From: Phelpsiimicrobium sp043802125
Lineage (GTDB): Bacteria > Omnitrophota > Gorgyraeia > Velamenicoccales > Velamenicoccaceae
Reading direction: 5' to 3'
Length of the DNA: 21,912 nt
Assembly: GCA_043802125.1 (NCBI GenBank)
Contig: JAZDLG010000074.1
Span: forward strand, 1-21,912
Each line of letters starts with the position of its first letter. Position 1 is the first letter of the stretch. Of this stretch, positions 15,462 through 21,912 are shown piece after piece. The notes beneath the pieces are model-generated. The model ran no database searches. It was given only the letters and a program-made list of their open reading frames with translations, and had not been told where the DNA came from. The position numbers and the translations under genes are program-made.

Positions 15462-16061
15462 CTACCGTGTATTCCAACTGCCATCCGGCGCTTCAATGGG
15501 CGTGCCTTGCGGCGCATCCGCCTGGATGCGCTTCGCGAACAACCTTCCTGTCTCGTCTTGAGCGGCGCCGTTCTTGTTTGACACATACTCGTAAATTATC
15601 TTTCTATCTCTATTCTCCTCTTCCACTATCGTCAAAACATGTTCTGCGTAGGATGGATAAGCGTGCTCTGCGATTGAAATATCCCGGACGACAACAAAAC
15701 CATCCGCGCCTTCACCAATCGCGCCCTTTTCTTCCCATATCACCAAATTGTTACGCCTGGTCTTCCTAAGTTCGATCGCGGCCATGACATCAGATGGGAA
15801 ATCCGACTCCTCCTGCGCATAAGCCTCGTCAACGCCAAAGAATAAAAAGCTCGTCTTGCCTTGCCCTGCGATAGGCGCTGATATCATATCCTCTATTGCC
15901 GTAACGTCTTTAGCCACATGCTGATAGATATCCAGCCGCATGGTCACATCAACCTTGATGGGTTGCTTGGAGTCTACGGTCACCCTAGCGCACCCCAACA
16001 AAAACAACAAGGCCATCGTAGCCTTCATTATCAAACCGGCTCTTTTTCTTTGTCTTGTCAT
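15462..16061 (-). CDS. Fusion lipoprotein: YnbE-like N-terminus joined to a YdbL-like (DUF1318) C-terminus
   Basis: The 199-residue protein starts with a signal peptide (MTRQRKRAGLIMKATMALLF) and a good lipobox, LLGC (C24). Residues 25-60 (VDSKQPIKVDVTMRLDIYQH, then VAKDV) resemble YnbE, a small outer-membrane lipoprotein. Residues from about 87 to the end resemble YdbL/DUF1318: GAIGEGADGFV, ENRDRKIIYEYVSNKNG, then an Ala/Arg-rich helix and a final PDGSWNTR. Between them lies SFLFFGVDEAYAQEE, which looks like a leftover signal peptide with an AYA cleavage site. The start is fixed by AGGAG 7 bases upstream and a 4-bp overlap with the YdbH-like gene. In E. coli ydbH, ynbE and ydbL are separate adjacent genes whose products link the two membranes for phospholipid transport. 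Confidence 0.75.
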   Translation of the reverse strand: MTRQRKRAGLIMKATMALLFLLGCARVTVDSKQPIKVDVTMRLDIYQHVAKDVTAIEDMISAPIAGQGKTSFLFFGVDEAYAQEESDFPSDVMAAIELRKTRRNNLVIWEEKGAIGEGADGFVVVRDISIAEHAYPSYAEHVLTIVEEENRDRKIIYEYVSNKNGAAQDETGRLFAKRIQADAPQGTPIEAPDGSWNTR

Positions 16062-17008
16062 ATAACACTCCTATGCCAAACAACCTCAAATTGCCTCTTG
16101 CCGGCTTGGCCTTCAAGCAAGAGATCTATAGCTATGTTTTGCCCTTTATTGCTTATTTTGGCGCTTCCTATATCATAATGGTAATCTTTTAAATTTTCAA
16201 CCACTATATTTAATCCATTGCCGCTCAAGGCATTCCGTTCCACAATGGAGTCATCAACAATGGTACACCGGCCGCCGCCTTCTGACTTCAGGGCCCCTTC
16301 TATTTTCATTATTTCCGCGCCTTTTATGAGGATTTGGATCTTACCTGAATAGGCGCCTGTAGCCTGTACGCGTTTCTGGGTCTCAAGGAACTTTATAACA
16401 TCGTTTAAGTCAATATGTTCCAATTGTAGTGCTATATCCACCACAGGAGTGGCTTCTCCTATCAGAAGGACAGAACCGGAACACCTAATGATCCCGCCGA
16501 ATATAGGGATCACAATATCGTCAAAATAGAGCGTCTTTGGATCCATCCTAAAGCGCCCTTTTATGTCCTTAGATACGGCTTTTTTATACGTCATGCGCCG
16601 GATATCCAGGGAAGAAGTAAGTAAGCGCGTCTCTTTGTCATTTAAATAGTCTATTTTTATATCTTCCAGCCCCAAAACATCATACGACAAATTTGATGCT
16701 GCCACTTCTAATTCATTAATAGCCGATAGATCGCCCCTTAAAAGAGAAAACAAAGAATATCTAAACAAGACATTTTGGCCTTTAAAACTTAAAGCGCCGG
16801 CCGAAGCATTTTTGGTATTTTTTATCCCGAAATCCTTGAGGCGCACATATCCGGGCCAAAGCGAAAACTCTTTTGTATAAAAGACGCTGCCTGGCGCGTA
16901 TTTATTGAGGATTTTATTGACCGCGTAGAGGGCTATCTTCTCTTTGAACGATAAAGCGGCAGCTATTATAAAGAATAAGACGACGACCCAGGCGGCCTTA
17001 CTCTTCAT
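16058..17008 (-). CDS. Short YdbH-like (AsmA superfamily) envelope protein
   Basis: The 316-residue protein has one N-terminal membrane anchor (about 7-20) and a beta-rich remainder. The C-terminal half follows the YdbH pattern: FGGIIRCSGSV (170-180), HIDLNDVIKFL, an 'ATGAYSGKIQILIKG' strand pair (216-230), an 'EGALKSEGGGRC' stretch (237-248) and the closing 'NLKDYHYDIGSAKISNKGQN' with a final L-L-L-E-G strand. E. coli YdbH is about 880 residues, so this is a much reduced version that keeps the C-terminal part. YdbH-type proteins bridge the periplasm and carry phospholipids. It overlaps the beta-CASP gene by 11 bases and the YnbE-YdbL fusion by 4, which supports a shared job with the latter. 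Confidence 0.72.
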   Translation of the reverse strand: MKSKAAWVVVLFFIIAAALSFKEKIALYAVNKILNKYAPGSVFYTKEFSLWPGYVRLKDFGIKNTKNASAGALSFKGQNVLFRYSLFSLLRGDLSAINELEVAASNLSYDVLGLEDIKIDYLNDKETRLLTSSLDIRRMTYKKAVSKDIKGRFRMDPKTLYFDDIVIPIFGGIIRCSGSVLLIGEATPVVDIALQLEHIDLNDVIKFLETQKRVQATGAYSGKIQILIKGAEIMKIEGALKSEGGGRCTIVDDSIVERNALSGNGLNIVVENLKDYHYDIGSAKISNKGQNIAIDLLLEGQAGKRQFEVVWHRSVI

Positions 17009-18458
17009 AAAGCAGCTTCTCCTCGTTCTTTGAGGGCATGCAGGCGTTAAACCCGTGGCTGACTAAAGTATTATAGAGACATTGCGTCTGGTCTTCATCG
17101 CCGTGGACAAGGAAGACTTCTTTGGCTGGGCGGCACTCCTGAACGTACCTTAAGAGATCGTCTTTATCCGCGTGGCCCGAGAGGGCGTTTATTACTACGA
17201 CCTCGGCATTCAACTCGTATTCCATGCCGTAGATACGCACGATCTTCTCTTTATCTACGATCTTCTTGCCAAGCGTGTCTTTAGCCATATAGCCTACGAC
17301 AAGGACGGTGTTGCGTGATTCCGTGATGTTGTTTTTTAGGTGGTGCAGGACGCGGCCCGCTTCGCACATACCTGACCCGGCAATAATGATCATTGGCCTC
17401 TTATCATTGTTCAAGGCCTTTGATTCCCGCTGGTCCTGTACATAGTGCAGGTGTAAAAAATCAAAAGGGCTGGAGTCATTGCGGATGAGGTCTTTGACCT
17501 TATGATCCATGTAATGGACATTTTTTCTAAAGACGTCCGTGACCCGCGTAGCCAACGGGCTGTCAACGTAGATCGGCAGCGCCGGTATAGCGCCCTCTTT
17601 TAAGAGTTCTGCCAAAACATAGATGACCTCCTGGGTCCTCTCCAGAGCGAAAGACGGGATTATGATCTTTCCTTTCCGGGCGACGGTCCGGTTTATGGCT
17701 TCGCGCAGTTTCTCGCTTCCCTCGGAGATCGGCGAGTGGACCCTGCCTCCATACGTAGACTCCAATATCAGATAATCAAGGTCTTTTAATATCGTGGGAT
17801 TGTTGAGCATTGGCAGGTCTTCCCTGCCTAAATCCACAGCGTAACCGATGCGCAATATCTTGCGCTCCATCCTTACGTCTAAAGATATGACGCTGGCGCC
17901 CAAGATATGGCCCGCGTCGTAGAACGTGACAGTGGTATCATGCGTTATCTTAAACCTCTGGCCGTAGTGCAAGGGCCGAAATTTCGTAATGGAGCGCAGG
18001 GCCTCATGCTCCGTATAGAGAGGCCCATGGAGGCCGGACCTCTGAGGTTCATGCCTTCTGCGGCCCCTGACCCGTGGGGCGAGTTTCCTTAAATACCGGA
18101 GATCTTCTTGCTGCACGCGCCCGGAATCAGCCAACATCAGCTTGCATAGATCCCGCGTTGCTGATGTAGTGTATATCTTGCACCGCAGGCCGTGCTTCAA
18201 GAGCGTCGGGATATTGCCGCAGTGGTCAATGTGCGCGTGGGATAAAACAAGGGCGCCTATGCGCGGAAGATGATAAGAAAACGTGGTATTTATCTCATAG
18301 AACTCTCCACGGTGGCCATAAAACAGGCCGGCATCTATTAAGACCTGCGATTTCGGAGTGGTCAAAAGATGGCTAGACCCTGTAACGGTCCTGACACCGC
18401 CTAAAAACTTTATGCGGACCGCCTCGCGCCCTTTGCGGCTGGTGCCGTGTTTTTTCAT
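16998..18458 (-). CDS. Beta-CASP metallo-beta-lactamase, RNA-processing exonuclease-like
   Basis: The 486-residue protein carries the metallo-beta-lactamase metal site SHAHIDHCG (H74, H76, D78, H79), DAGHILGAS, and beta-CASP/RMMBL motifs (ESTYGGR, PSFALERTQE, GSGMCEAGRVLHHL, LSGHADKDDLL, FLVHGDEDQ). It belongs to the YSH1/CPSF-like group of RNA-specificity metallohydrolases found in bacteria and archaea; RNA cleavage or 5'-3' decay is inferred. The ATG overlaps the stop of the TlpA-like gene by 4 bases, with AAGGA next to it. An Arg-rich insert (LAPRVRGRRRHEPQRSGLHG, near 127-146) sits in the loop before PLYTEHEAL. It is cytoplasmic, although its neighbours are envelope genes. Confidence 0.9.
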   Translation of the reverse strand: MKKHGTSRKGREAVRIKFLGGVRTVTGSSHLLTTPKSQVLIDAGLFYGHRGEFYEINTTFSYHLPRIGALVLSHAHIDHCGNIPTLLKHGLRCKIYTTSATRDLCKLMLADSGRVQQEDLRYLRKLAPRVRGRRRHEPQRSGLHGPLYTEHEALRSITKFRPLHYGQRFKITHDTTVTFYDAGHILGASVISLDVRMERKILRIGYAVDLGREDLPMLNNPTILKDLDYLILESTYGGRVHSPISEGSEKLREAINRTVARKGKIIIPSFALERTQEVIYVLAELLKEGAIPALPIYVDSPLATRVTDVFRKNVHYMDHKVKDLIRNDSSPFDFLHLHYVQDQRESKALNNDKRPMIIIAGSGMCEAGRVLHHLKNNITESRNTVLVVGYMAKDTLGKKIVDKEKIVRIYGMEYELNAEVVVINALSGHADKDDLLRYVQECRPAKEVFLVHGDEDQTQCLYNTLVSHGFNACMPSKNEEKLLYEE

Positions 18459-19024
18459 GTCCTTGAATCCCTCCTCAAACGCACCTGAGTTGCTTTCTCT
18501 TCAAGCAAGGCCTTTAACATCTTTTCAATATCCCGGTAGGTGTAGAAACCTTTGTATTGCGCCCTTATGTAGCCATCTCTGTCAATGAGGCAAAAAGAAG
18601 GCCACATTTGTTGCGCGTAAGCTATGCGCATGGACGAATCTTCGTCAATAACAACAGGGAACTTGATGTTCAGGATGTCTATTTTTGAAAAAATAGCGCT
18701 TTCAGAAGAGTCAAATTGCCATTCCGGAGAATTAACGCCTATGATCTCAAAGCCTTTGTTTTTATAACGTAGATACCACTCGTTCAAGGTGCGCGCGGCA
18801 GAATCGCAGTTGGTATCGTTGGATGTCCAGAAAAATATCAAGACGACTTTGCCGAGCAGGGCCTTGTTGTTTATCTTTTTGTAGGCCCCGGCATTAAACC
18901 AGGTCGAACCTCTGATCTGTGGCGCGCGCTCCTGCACCTGCGCCCTTACTGCGCCGACACACGCCAAAAACAAAAAAAATAAAACAAGTATTTTTGAAAT
19001 AGATCTTAAAGATGGTTTAACCAT
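18455..19024 (-). CDS. TlpA/AhpC-type thioredoxin-fold protein with a DxxC active site
   Basis: The 189-residue protein has a signal peptide (hydrophobic 11-25, probable cleavage after AVRA at 28) and a thioredoxin fold of the TlpA group: LGKVVLIFFWTSNDTNC, then WYLRYKNKGFEIIGVNSPEW, FPVVIDED and MWPSFCLIDRDG with the cis-Pro 142. Relatives read FWTYSCINC or FWASWCPPC. Here the attacking first Cys is Asp70 and only the second, Cys73, remains, with another Cys at 145 near the cis-Pro. Normal dithiol exchange should not work; a one-Cys or structural role, or a Cys73-Cys145 pair, is possible. It follows the PAS gene by 24 bases of CTAT-rich sequence, shows no Shine-Dalgarno sequence, and overlaps the beta-CASP gene by 4 bases. 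Confidence 0.85.
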   Translation of the reverse strand: MVKPSLRSISKILVLFFLFLACVGAVRAQVQERAPQIRGSTWFNAGAYKKINNKALLGKVVLIFFWTSNDTNCDSAARTLNEWYLRYKNKGFEIIGVNSPEWQFDSSESAIFSKIDILNIKFPVVIDEDSSMRIAYAQQMWPSFCLIDRDGYIRAQYKGFYTYRDIEKMLKALLEEKATQVRLRRDSRT

Positions 19025-19048
19025 AGACTATAAACTATGGGCTATTGA

Positions 19049-19585
19049 CTAATACTTCGGCGGCCTGGCCAACTCTTTACTCAAGGCATTGACTTCTTCT
19101 TTAAGATTTTCTATCAGCTTTTCGTAGCGCTCTTTGTCGTCCTCATGGAAACGCACGGATTTTAAAAGCGCGCGGAAAGACCCGCGCTCCCTTTGCTTGA
19201 CAAGATTCTTTATGGTGACGTCAATGCCTACGGCAAAGCTACCCACTATTCTGCCTTTCTTATCCTTGACGCGGATGGCAGACCAGGAGATGCATTTCTT
19301 ATCACCGTATTTGGTGGTAAGCGTGAACTCTACGTTCTTGTAATTGTCCTTGAAAGCCGTGCCCACGCTCTTTAAGACCTCTTTTCTGTATTCAGCGTCG
19401 GGATAAAGAAGGCTAAAGACCTTACTATTGCCAAGGGCCTCCTTCTTAGTATACCCCGTCACCTCTTCAGCCGCTCTGTTCCATATAAGGATATTGCCTT
19501 TCGCGTCAAAGGCATGAATGATAACGTTAGCGTTATCAATAAGCTCCTTATACAACCTGACTTCTCTGTCTAATAATATCTTCAT
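19049..19585 (-). CDS. Stand-alone PAS domain protein
   Basis: The 178-residue protein consists of one PAS domain (about 5-130) and a charged C-terminal helix (about 140-172, KERYEKLIENLKEEVNALSK) likely to form a coiled coil. Typical PAS marks are IIHAFDAKGNILIWNRAAEE, VTGYTKKEALG and the PAC end VGIDVTIKN. No kinase, cyclase or DNA-binding domain is attached and no membrane segment is seen. It is probably a cytoplasmic sensor or adaptor. It sits ahead of the TlpA-like gene and 149 bases after the PPOX gene, with two hairpins between; GGGG about 6 bases upstream of the ATG is a modest ribosome-binding site. Confidence 0.85.
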   Translation of the reverse strand: MKILLDREVRLYKELIDNANVIIHAFDAKGNILIWNRAAEEVTGYTKKEALGNSKVFSLLYPDAEYRKEVLKSVGTAFKDNYKNVEFTLTTKYGDKKCISWSAIRVKDKKGRIVGSFAVGIDVTIKNLVKQRERGSFRALLKSVRFHEDDKERYEKLIENLKEEVNALSKELARPPKY

Positions 19586-19623
19586 AATGACCCCGTTAAA
19601 GTTGTTGAAAAATACCTAAATAG

Positions 19624-19681
19624 ATACCGCTACTAAACCGCTACGCAGATTTCACAGAAATCTGCTTGCTAGTATCGGTAT
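19624..19681. repeat. Nested hairpin between PPOX and PAS genes
   Basis: ATACCGCTACTA (19624-19635) pairs with TAGTATCGGTAT (19670-19681) with one mismatch. Inside it GCAGATTT (19645-19652) pairs perfectly with AAATCTGC (19658-19665) around CACAG. Read on the minus strand it lies upstream of the PAS gene. A T-rich stretch (TATTTTTCAAC) follows at some distance, so a terminator function is possible but not typical. Confidence 0.65.
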
Positions 19682-19692
19682 AAATTCGCACA

Positions 19693-19726
19693 GTGACTTA
19701 TGTTCATTGATCATTCCATAAGTCAC
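19693..19726. terminator. Perfect 10-bp hairpin after the PPOX gene
   Basis: GTGACTTATG (19693-19702) pairs perfectly with CATAAGTCAC (19717-19726) around a 14-base loop. It starts 9 bases past the stop of the PPOX gene on the minus strand. The position suits transcript termination or 3'-end protection, but there is no U-run right after the stem, so the terminator label is tentative. Confidence 0.4.
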
Positions 19727-19734
19727 GTGCTCAT

Positions 19735-20256
19735 TTAAAAGGCCAACTTTGACCTTAAGCTGCCGCTGGAACCTATTTCCACTATCTCTATGACCTTGAC
19801 TTTCAAGATGGCAAACTGATCCGGCATAGAAAGATCCAAAGGTGTCGCTTTTTCGCCGATGCGGACGTTCAAAAGGATGCGCTCAACCGTAAAATCGGTT
19901 TTTATCTTCTGGAACTCCTCAATGAACTTTTCAAATTCCTCGCCGGATTCCAAGACGTCTACAGAACCATTCATCTGATATCCCGTCAATGTGCGGTCAT
20001 TTATAAAAGACAAGGATGCCCGCGGGTTCTCTTTTAAGTTGGAATAAGTCTTGCCTATCACATAATCAATAAGATAAATGATGTTCTTTTCGGTCTTGGC
20101 GATAAGTTTGGGCGCTACGTTAGGCATGCGCTCATTACTGCATGTGGCTACGTTGACGAATTTGCCTTTAGCAAGAAAAGGCAGAAAACCGACAAGCAGG
20201 CTGTCTCTTTCCTTGGGAGTGACTTTCTCTACGGTCCTTTTTGCCTTTTTATCCAT
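19735..20256 (-). CDS. PPOX-fold flavin-binding protein
   Basis: The 173-residue protein shows the split-barrel pattern of pyridoxamine 5'-phosphate oxidase-like proteins: FLAKGKFVNVATCSNERMPN, VAPKLIAKTEKNIIYLIDYV, and KTYSNLKENPRASLSFIND, the last being the usual FMN phosphate-binding region. Substrate and exact flavin are unknown; true PdxH is longer and has different C-terminal motifs. Its ATG lies inside the last codons of nth (8-bp overlap), so it is probably translated with nth. The C-terminal strand region (FAILKVKVIEIVEIG) is complete. It is cytoplasmic. A second gene of the same fold is cut by the left edge of the window. Confidence 0.85.
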   Translation of the reverse strand: MDKKAKRTVEKVTPKERDSLLVGFLPFLAKGKFVNVATCSNERMPNVAPKLIAKTEKNIIYLIDYVIGKTYSNLKENPRASLSFINDRTLTGYQMNGSVDVLESGEEFEKFIEEFQKIKTDFTVERILLNVRIGEKATPLDLSMPDQFAILKVKVIEIVEIGSSGSLRSKLAF

Positions 20257-20872
20257 AGTATGAACAAAAACCCTTTAAAAAACACTCGGAGCACTTTGGT
20301 TTTTGGGCATGACAAACCTCTCGGCCATGCCATATAAGGCGCAGGCTGAAAGGCCCCCACTCTTTCTTATCCAATTGGCTCATCAAGTCCTGTTCTATCT
20401 TTTCAGGCACGCTGTTTTTTGTCAGCCCAAGCCTTTGAGCGACCCTGGTCACATGCGTATCCACTACTATGCCTTCGTTTTTGTTATAGGCATTGTATAA
20501 GACGACATTAGCGGTCTTACGCGCGACACCCGGCAGCTCAAGCAGATCATCCATGGTCTCAGGCACCCTGCCCCTGAAATCTTTTAAGATCTTATTTGCT
20601 GAGCCCATGATATGCTTAGCTTTATTGTGATAAAAACCGGTTGAGCGGATTTCCTGTTCAAGTACCTTAAGATCAGCTCTCGCGTAATCCTTGGCCTTTC
20701 TGTACTTCTTAAAAAGCGTTTCAGTCACGATGTTAACGCGCGTATCCGTGCATTGCGCTGAAAGTATGGTAGCCACAAGCAATTCCAAAGAATTCTTTGA
20801 CTTCAGCGCGATCGCGGGATCCGGATATTTATTCTTTAAAAGGTTTAATATGCTGTCTATGTCCGTTGTCAT
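20249..20872 (-). CDS. nth: Endonuclease III (base-excision repair glycosylase/AP lyase)
   Basis: The 207-residue protein is a complete Nth. The helix-hairpin-helix LPGVARKTANVVL carries catalytic Lys119, VDTHVTRV carries Asp138, and the 4Fe-4S loop has C187, C194, C197 and C203 (C-x6-C-x2-C-x5-C). It removes oxidised pyrimidines from DNA and nicks the abasic site. I chose MTTDIDSILN at 20872, preceded directly by GAAGAAGG. The frame is open further, and a second ATG at 20926 would add 18 residues (MCAEGAYSEILRSRRRRR) encoded wholly by the dispersed repeat that fills the gap after ogg. The gene follows the Ogg2 gene and overlaps the PPOX gene by 8 bases. Confidence 0.95.
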   Translation of the reverse strand: MTTDIDSILNLLKNKYPDPAIALKSKNSLELLVATILSAQCTDTRVNIVTETLFKKYRKAKDYARADLKVLEQEIRSTGFYHNKAKHIMGSANKILKDFRGRVPETMDDLLELPGVARKTANVVLYNAYNKNEGIVVDTHVTRVAQRLGLTKNSVPEKIEQDLMSQLDKKEWGPFSLRLIWHGREVCHAQKPKCSECFLKGFCSYYG

Positions 20873-20935
20873 CCTTCTTCGCCTTCGGCTTCGCAGGATT
20901 TCGCTGTATGCGCCTTCGGCGCACATTGTGGTGCT
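20869..20935 (-). repeat. 67-bp dispersed repeat, copy C, joining ogg and nth
   Basis: This copy matches 5215-5281 at 58 of 67 positions. It begins with the last base of the ogg stop codon and ends with the first codon of nth (GGATGA). Its own ATG at 20926 is in frame with nth. It contains a short hairpin (TGCGCC/GGCGCA). Confidence 0.85.
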
Positions 20936-21573
20936 TATTTGTATATCTTGCCTGTACCTATACTCCAAAACAAAAGGTCCAAATGCGATGCCGGGATACC
21001 CAGCTTTGAGGCGAATCGCCTCACTTTCTCTTCTATCTGGAGATATTTCCTGGGGCTTAAGCTCTTGGGTAGTTCATCTATCACGCCTAATCTTTTAAGA
21101 GAACGCAAAACGTGGACATCTAAAATAGCGAGGTCTTGACCGTAACCAACGTTCCTTAAAAAATGGCTGGACTCTTTGTGCCCCAGGCCTTTGATATTCT
21201 CAATGAGCCACTGCCGCGCGGCGAGAGGCCCCTGGCGCGCTAACTTTTTCTTAAATCTCGCGATCTCTTCTTTAGAAAATGCCCGGCGCGCAAGCATAAG
21301 ATATCGCGCCTTATTCCTGTAAAAACGTGTCCTTTTCAGAAAAGGCTCCAACTGCTTCCTTGAGCCTTTACGCAAGAGCCCGTTCTTCTTTAGATCCGAG
21401 ATAATGCGCCCACAATTCTCAGCCTTTGATTGCGGGGTCAATAGGCAGAAACAAAGCTCTTCAAAAAAACGCTCATGTTCGGAATCTCTCAACTTATTAA
21501 ATTCCGAAAGACGAAGAACGATGGCGCGCCTGCGGCGCTGATATATTTTTTTTAATTCGGAGATCTTACCCAT
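20935..21573 (-). CDS. ogg: Ogg2-type N-glycosylase/DNA lyase
   Basis: The 212-residue protein matches the compact Ogg2 group of 8-oxoguanine glycosylases known from archaea and Thermotoga. The helix-hairpin-helix IKGLGHKESSHFLRNVGYG carries the likely catalytic Lys133, and LAILDVHVLRSL carries Asp152. SPRKYLQIEEKVRRFASKLG and a C-terminal LDLLFWSIGTGKIYK complete the family pattern, including the terminal Lys. No 4Fe-4S cluster is present, as expected. It excises oxidised guanine and cuts the abasic site. The start overlaps the response-regulator gene by 8 bases and nth follows, so two base-excision enzymes for purine and pyrimidine damage are encoded together. Confidence 0.92.
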   Translation of the reverse strand: MGKISELKKIYQRRRRAIVLRLSEFNKLRDSEHERFFEELCFCLLTPQSKAENCGRIISDLKKNGLLRKGSRKQLEPFLKRTRFYRNKARYLMLARRAFSKEEIARFKKKLARQGPLAARQWLIENIKGLGHKESSHFLRNVGYGQDLAILDVHVLRSLKRLGVIDELPKSLSPRKYLQIEEKVRRFASKLGIPASHLDLLFWSIGTGKIYK

Positions 21574-21912
21574 TGGCAGGCGCCTCGTCTCCTGCGGAAG
21601 GCTGCAGCCTTTTGTGGGTCCGAAGCGTCATCTGGATCATCTGTATAAGCTGATCAAACGTATAGTTCTTGGCAAAAAATCCGGAGATCCCGAGCTCTTT
21701 GGCTTTAACGATCTTCTCTTCGGAGCTATAGGCCGCCGTGACCATGATTATGGGCAGGTCTTTATTAAAAGACCTTATCTGTTTTAAGGCCTCTAAACCG
21801 TCCATCACAGGCATATTGATATCCAAGAACATGATGTCAGGCGGATTCTCTCTTACCGAGCTCAAGGCCTCTTTACCGTTCTGCAAGGTCTTGACATCAT
21901 AGCCCCTGGACT
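21566..21912 (-). CDS. Response regulator receiver domain, N-terminus cut by window edge
   Basis: The frame runs off the right edge; visible residues begin SRGYDVKTLQNGKEAL. The receiver domain shows DIMFLDINMPVMDG with the phosphoacceptor Asp, MVTAAY with the switch Thr, and GFFAKNY with the conserved Lys. Only about 20 residues (RTHKRLQPSAGDEAPANG) follow the domain, so no DNA-binding or enzyme output is attached at the C-terminus. It could be a single-domain CheY-like regulator unless a domain lies upstream of the window. It overlaps the ogg start by 8 bases. Confidence 0.88.
   Translation of the reverse strand, partial: SRGYDVKTLQNGKEALSSVRENPPDIMFLDINMPVMDGLEALKQIRSFNKDLPIIMVTAAYSSEEKIVKAKELGISGFFAKNYTFDQLIQMIQMTLRTHKRLQPSAGDEAPANG

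Noticed and set aside
19022..19050. CTAT-rich sequence before the TlpA-like gene as an operator
   Set aside because: It is a short degenerate repeat (ACTAT, CTATGG) with no clear dyad; too little to support a binding site.
19621..19735. tRNA-like fold or small RNA gene
   Set aside because: The stems do not fit acceptor, D, anticodon and T arm sizes, and no CCA or T-loop motif is present.

Overview
The window looks like a piece of a diderm (Gram-negative-type) bacterial chromosome, probably from an uncultured lineage. It holds lipoproteins with lipoboxes, AsmA/YdbH-type envelope proteins, Sec signal peptides, a tightly overlapping gene order and many short hairpin-forming dispersed repeats. 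The repeat style, including the CCTGCCT..AGGCAGG hairpin that reads SLPAGRQ in one frame, reminds me of candidate-phylum genomes such as Omnitrophota. That placement is inference from memory and was not tested. All genes but one are on the minus strand, so transcription runs from high to low coordinates. I see no phage, transposase, CRISPR array or tRNA gene.

From right to left: a response-regulator fragment, an Ogg2-type glycosylase, endonuclease III and a PPOX-fold flavin protein form a DNA repair/signalling group (21912-19735). After two hairpins come a PAS protein, a TlpA-like thioredoxin with a changed active site, a beta-CASP metallo-beta-lactamase, a short YdbH-like protein and a lipoprotein that fuses YnbE-like and YdbL-like (DUF1318) parts (19585-15462). 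Next are a broken ttcA-like gene, a PAS-PAS-GGDEF-HD-GYP c-di-GMP protein and a GH94-type phosphorylase (15456-9358). Most junctions here overlap by a few bases, so much of this is probably one operon.

Beyond a hairpin repeat array (9251-9375), a promoter drives a TPR-like lipoprotein, a large AsmA-like protein and the molybdopterin adenylyltransferase Mog. A 206-nt multi-stem element separates mog from a single short ChrA-type transporter. Repeat copies and a promoter then precede a three-subunit molybdenum hydroxylase operon (FAD, 2Fe-2S and molybdopterin subunits, 5077-1481). Its maturation genes follow: mocA (plus strand, the only exception) and xdhC, which diverge from one shared -10 element, and then the start of another PPOX protein at the left edge. 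Together mog, mocA and xdhC form a coherent set for making and inserting the cytosine-dinucleotide molybdenum cofactor into the hydroxylase; its substrate is not evident.

The most unusual items are the YnbE-YdbL fusion beside a miniature YdbH, a 67-bp repeat that carries its own start codon and reads into nth, a hairpin array with compensatory changes, the 206-nt structured element, the internally deleted ttcA, and short in-frame repeat insertions inside coding regions.
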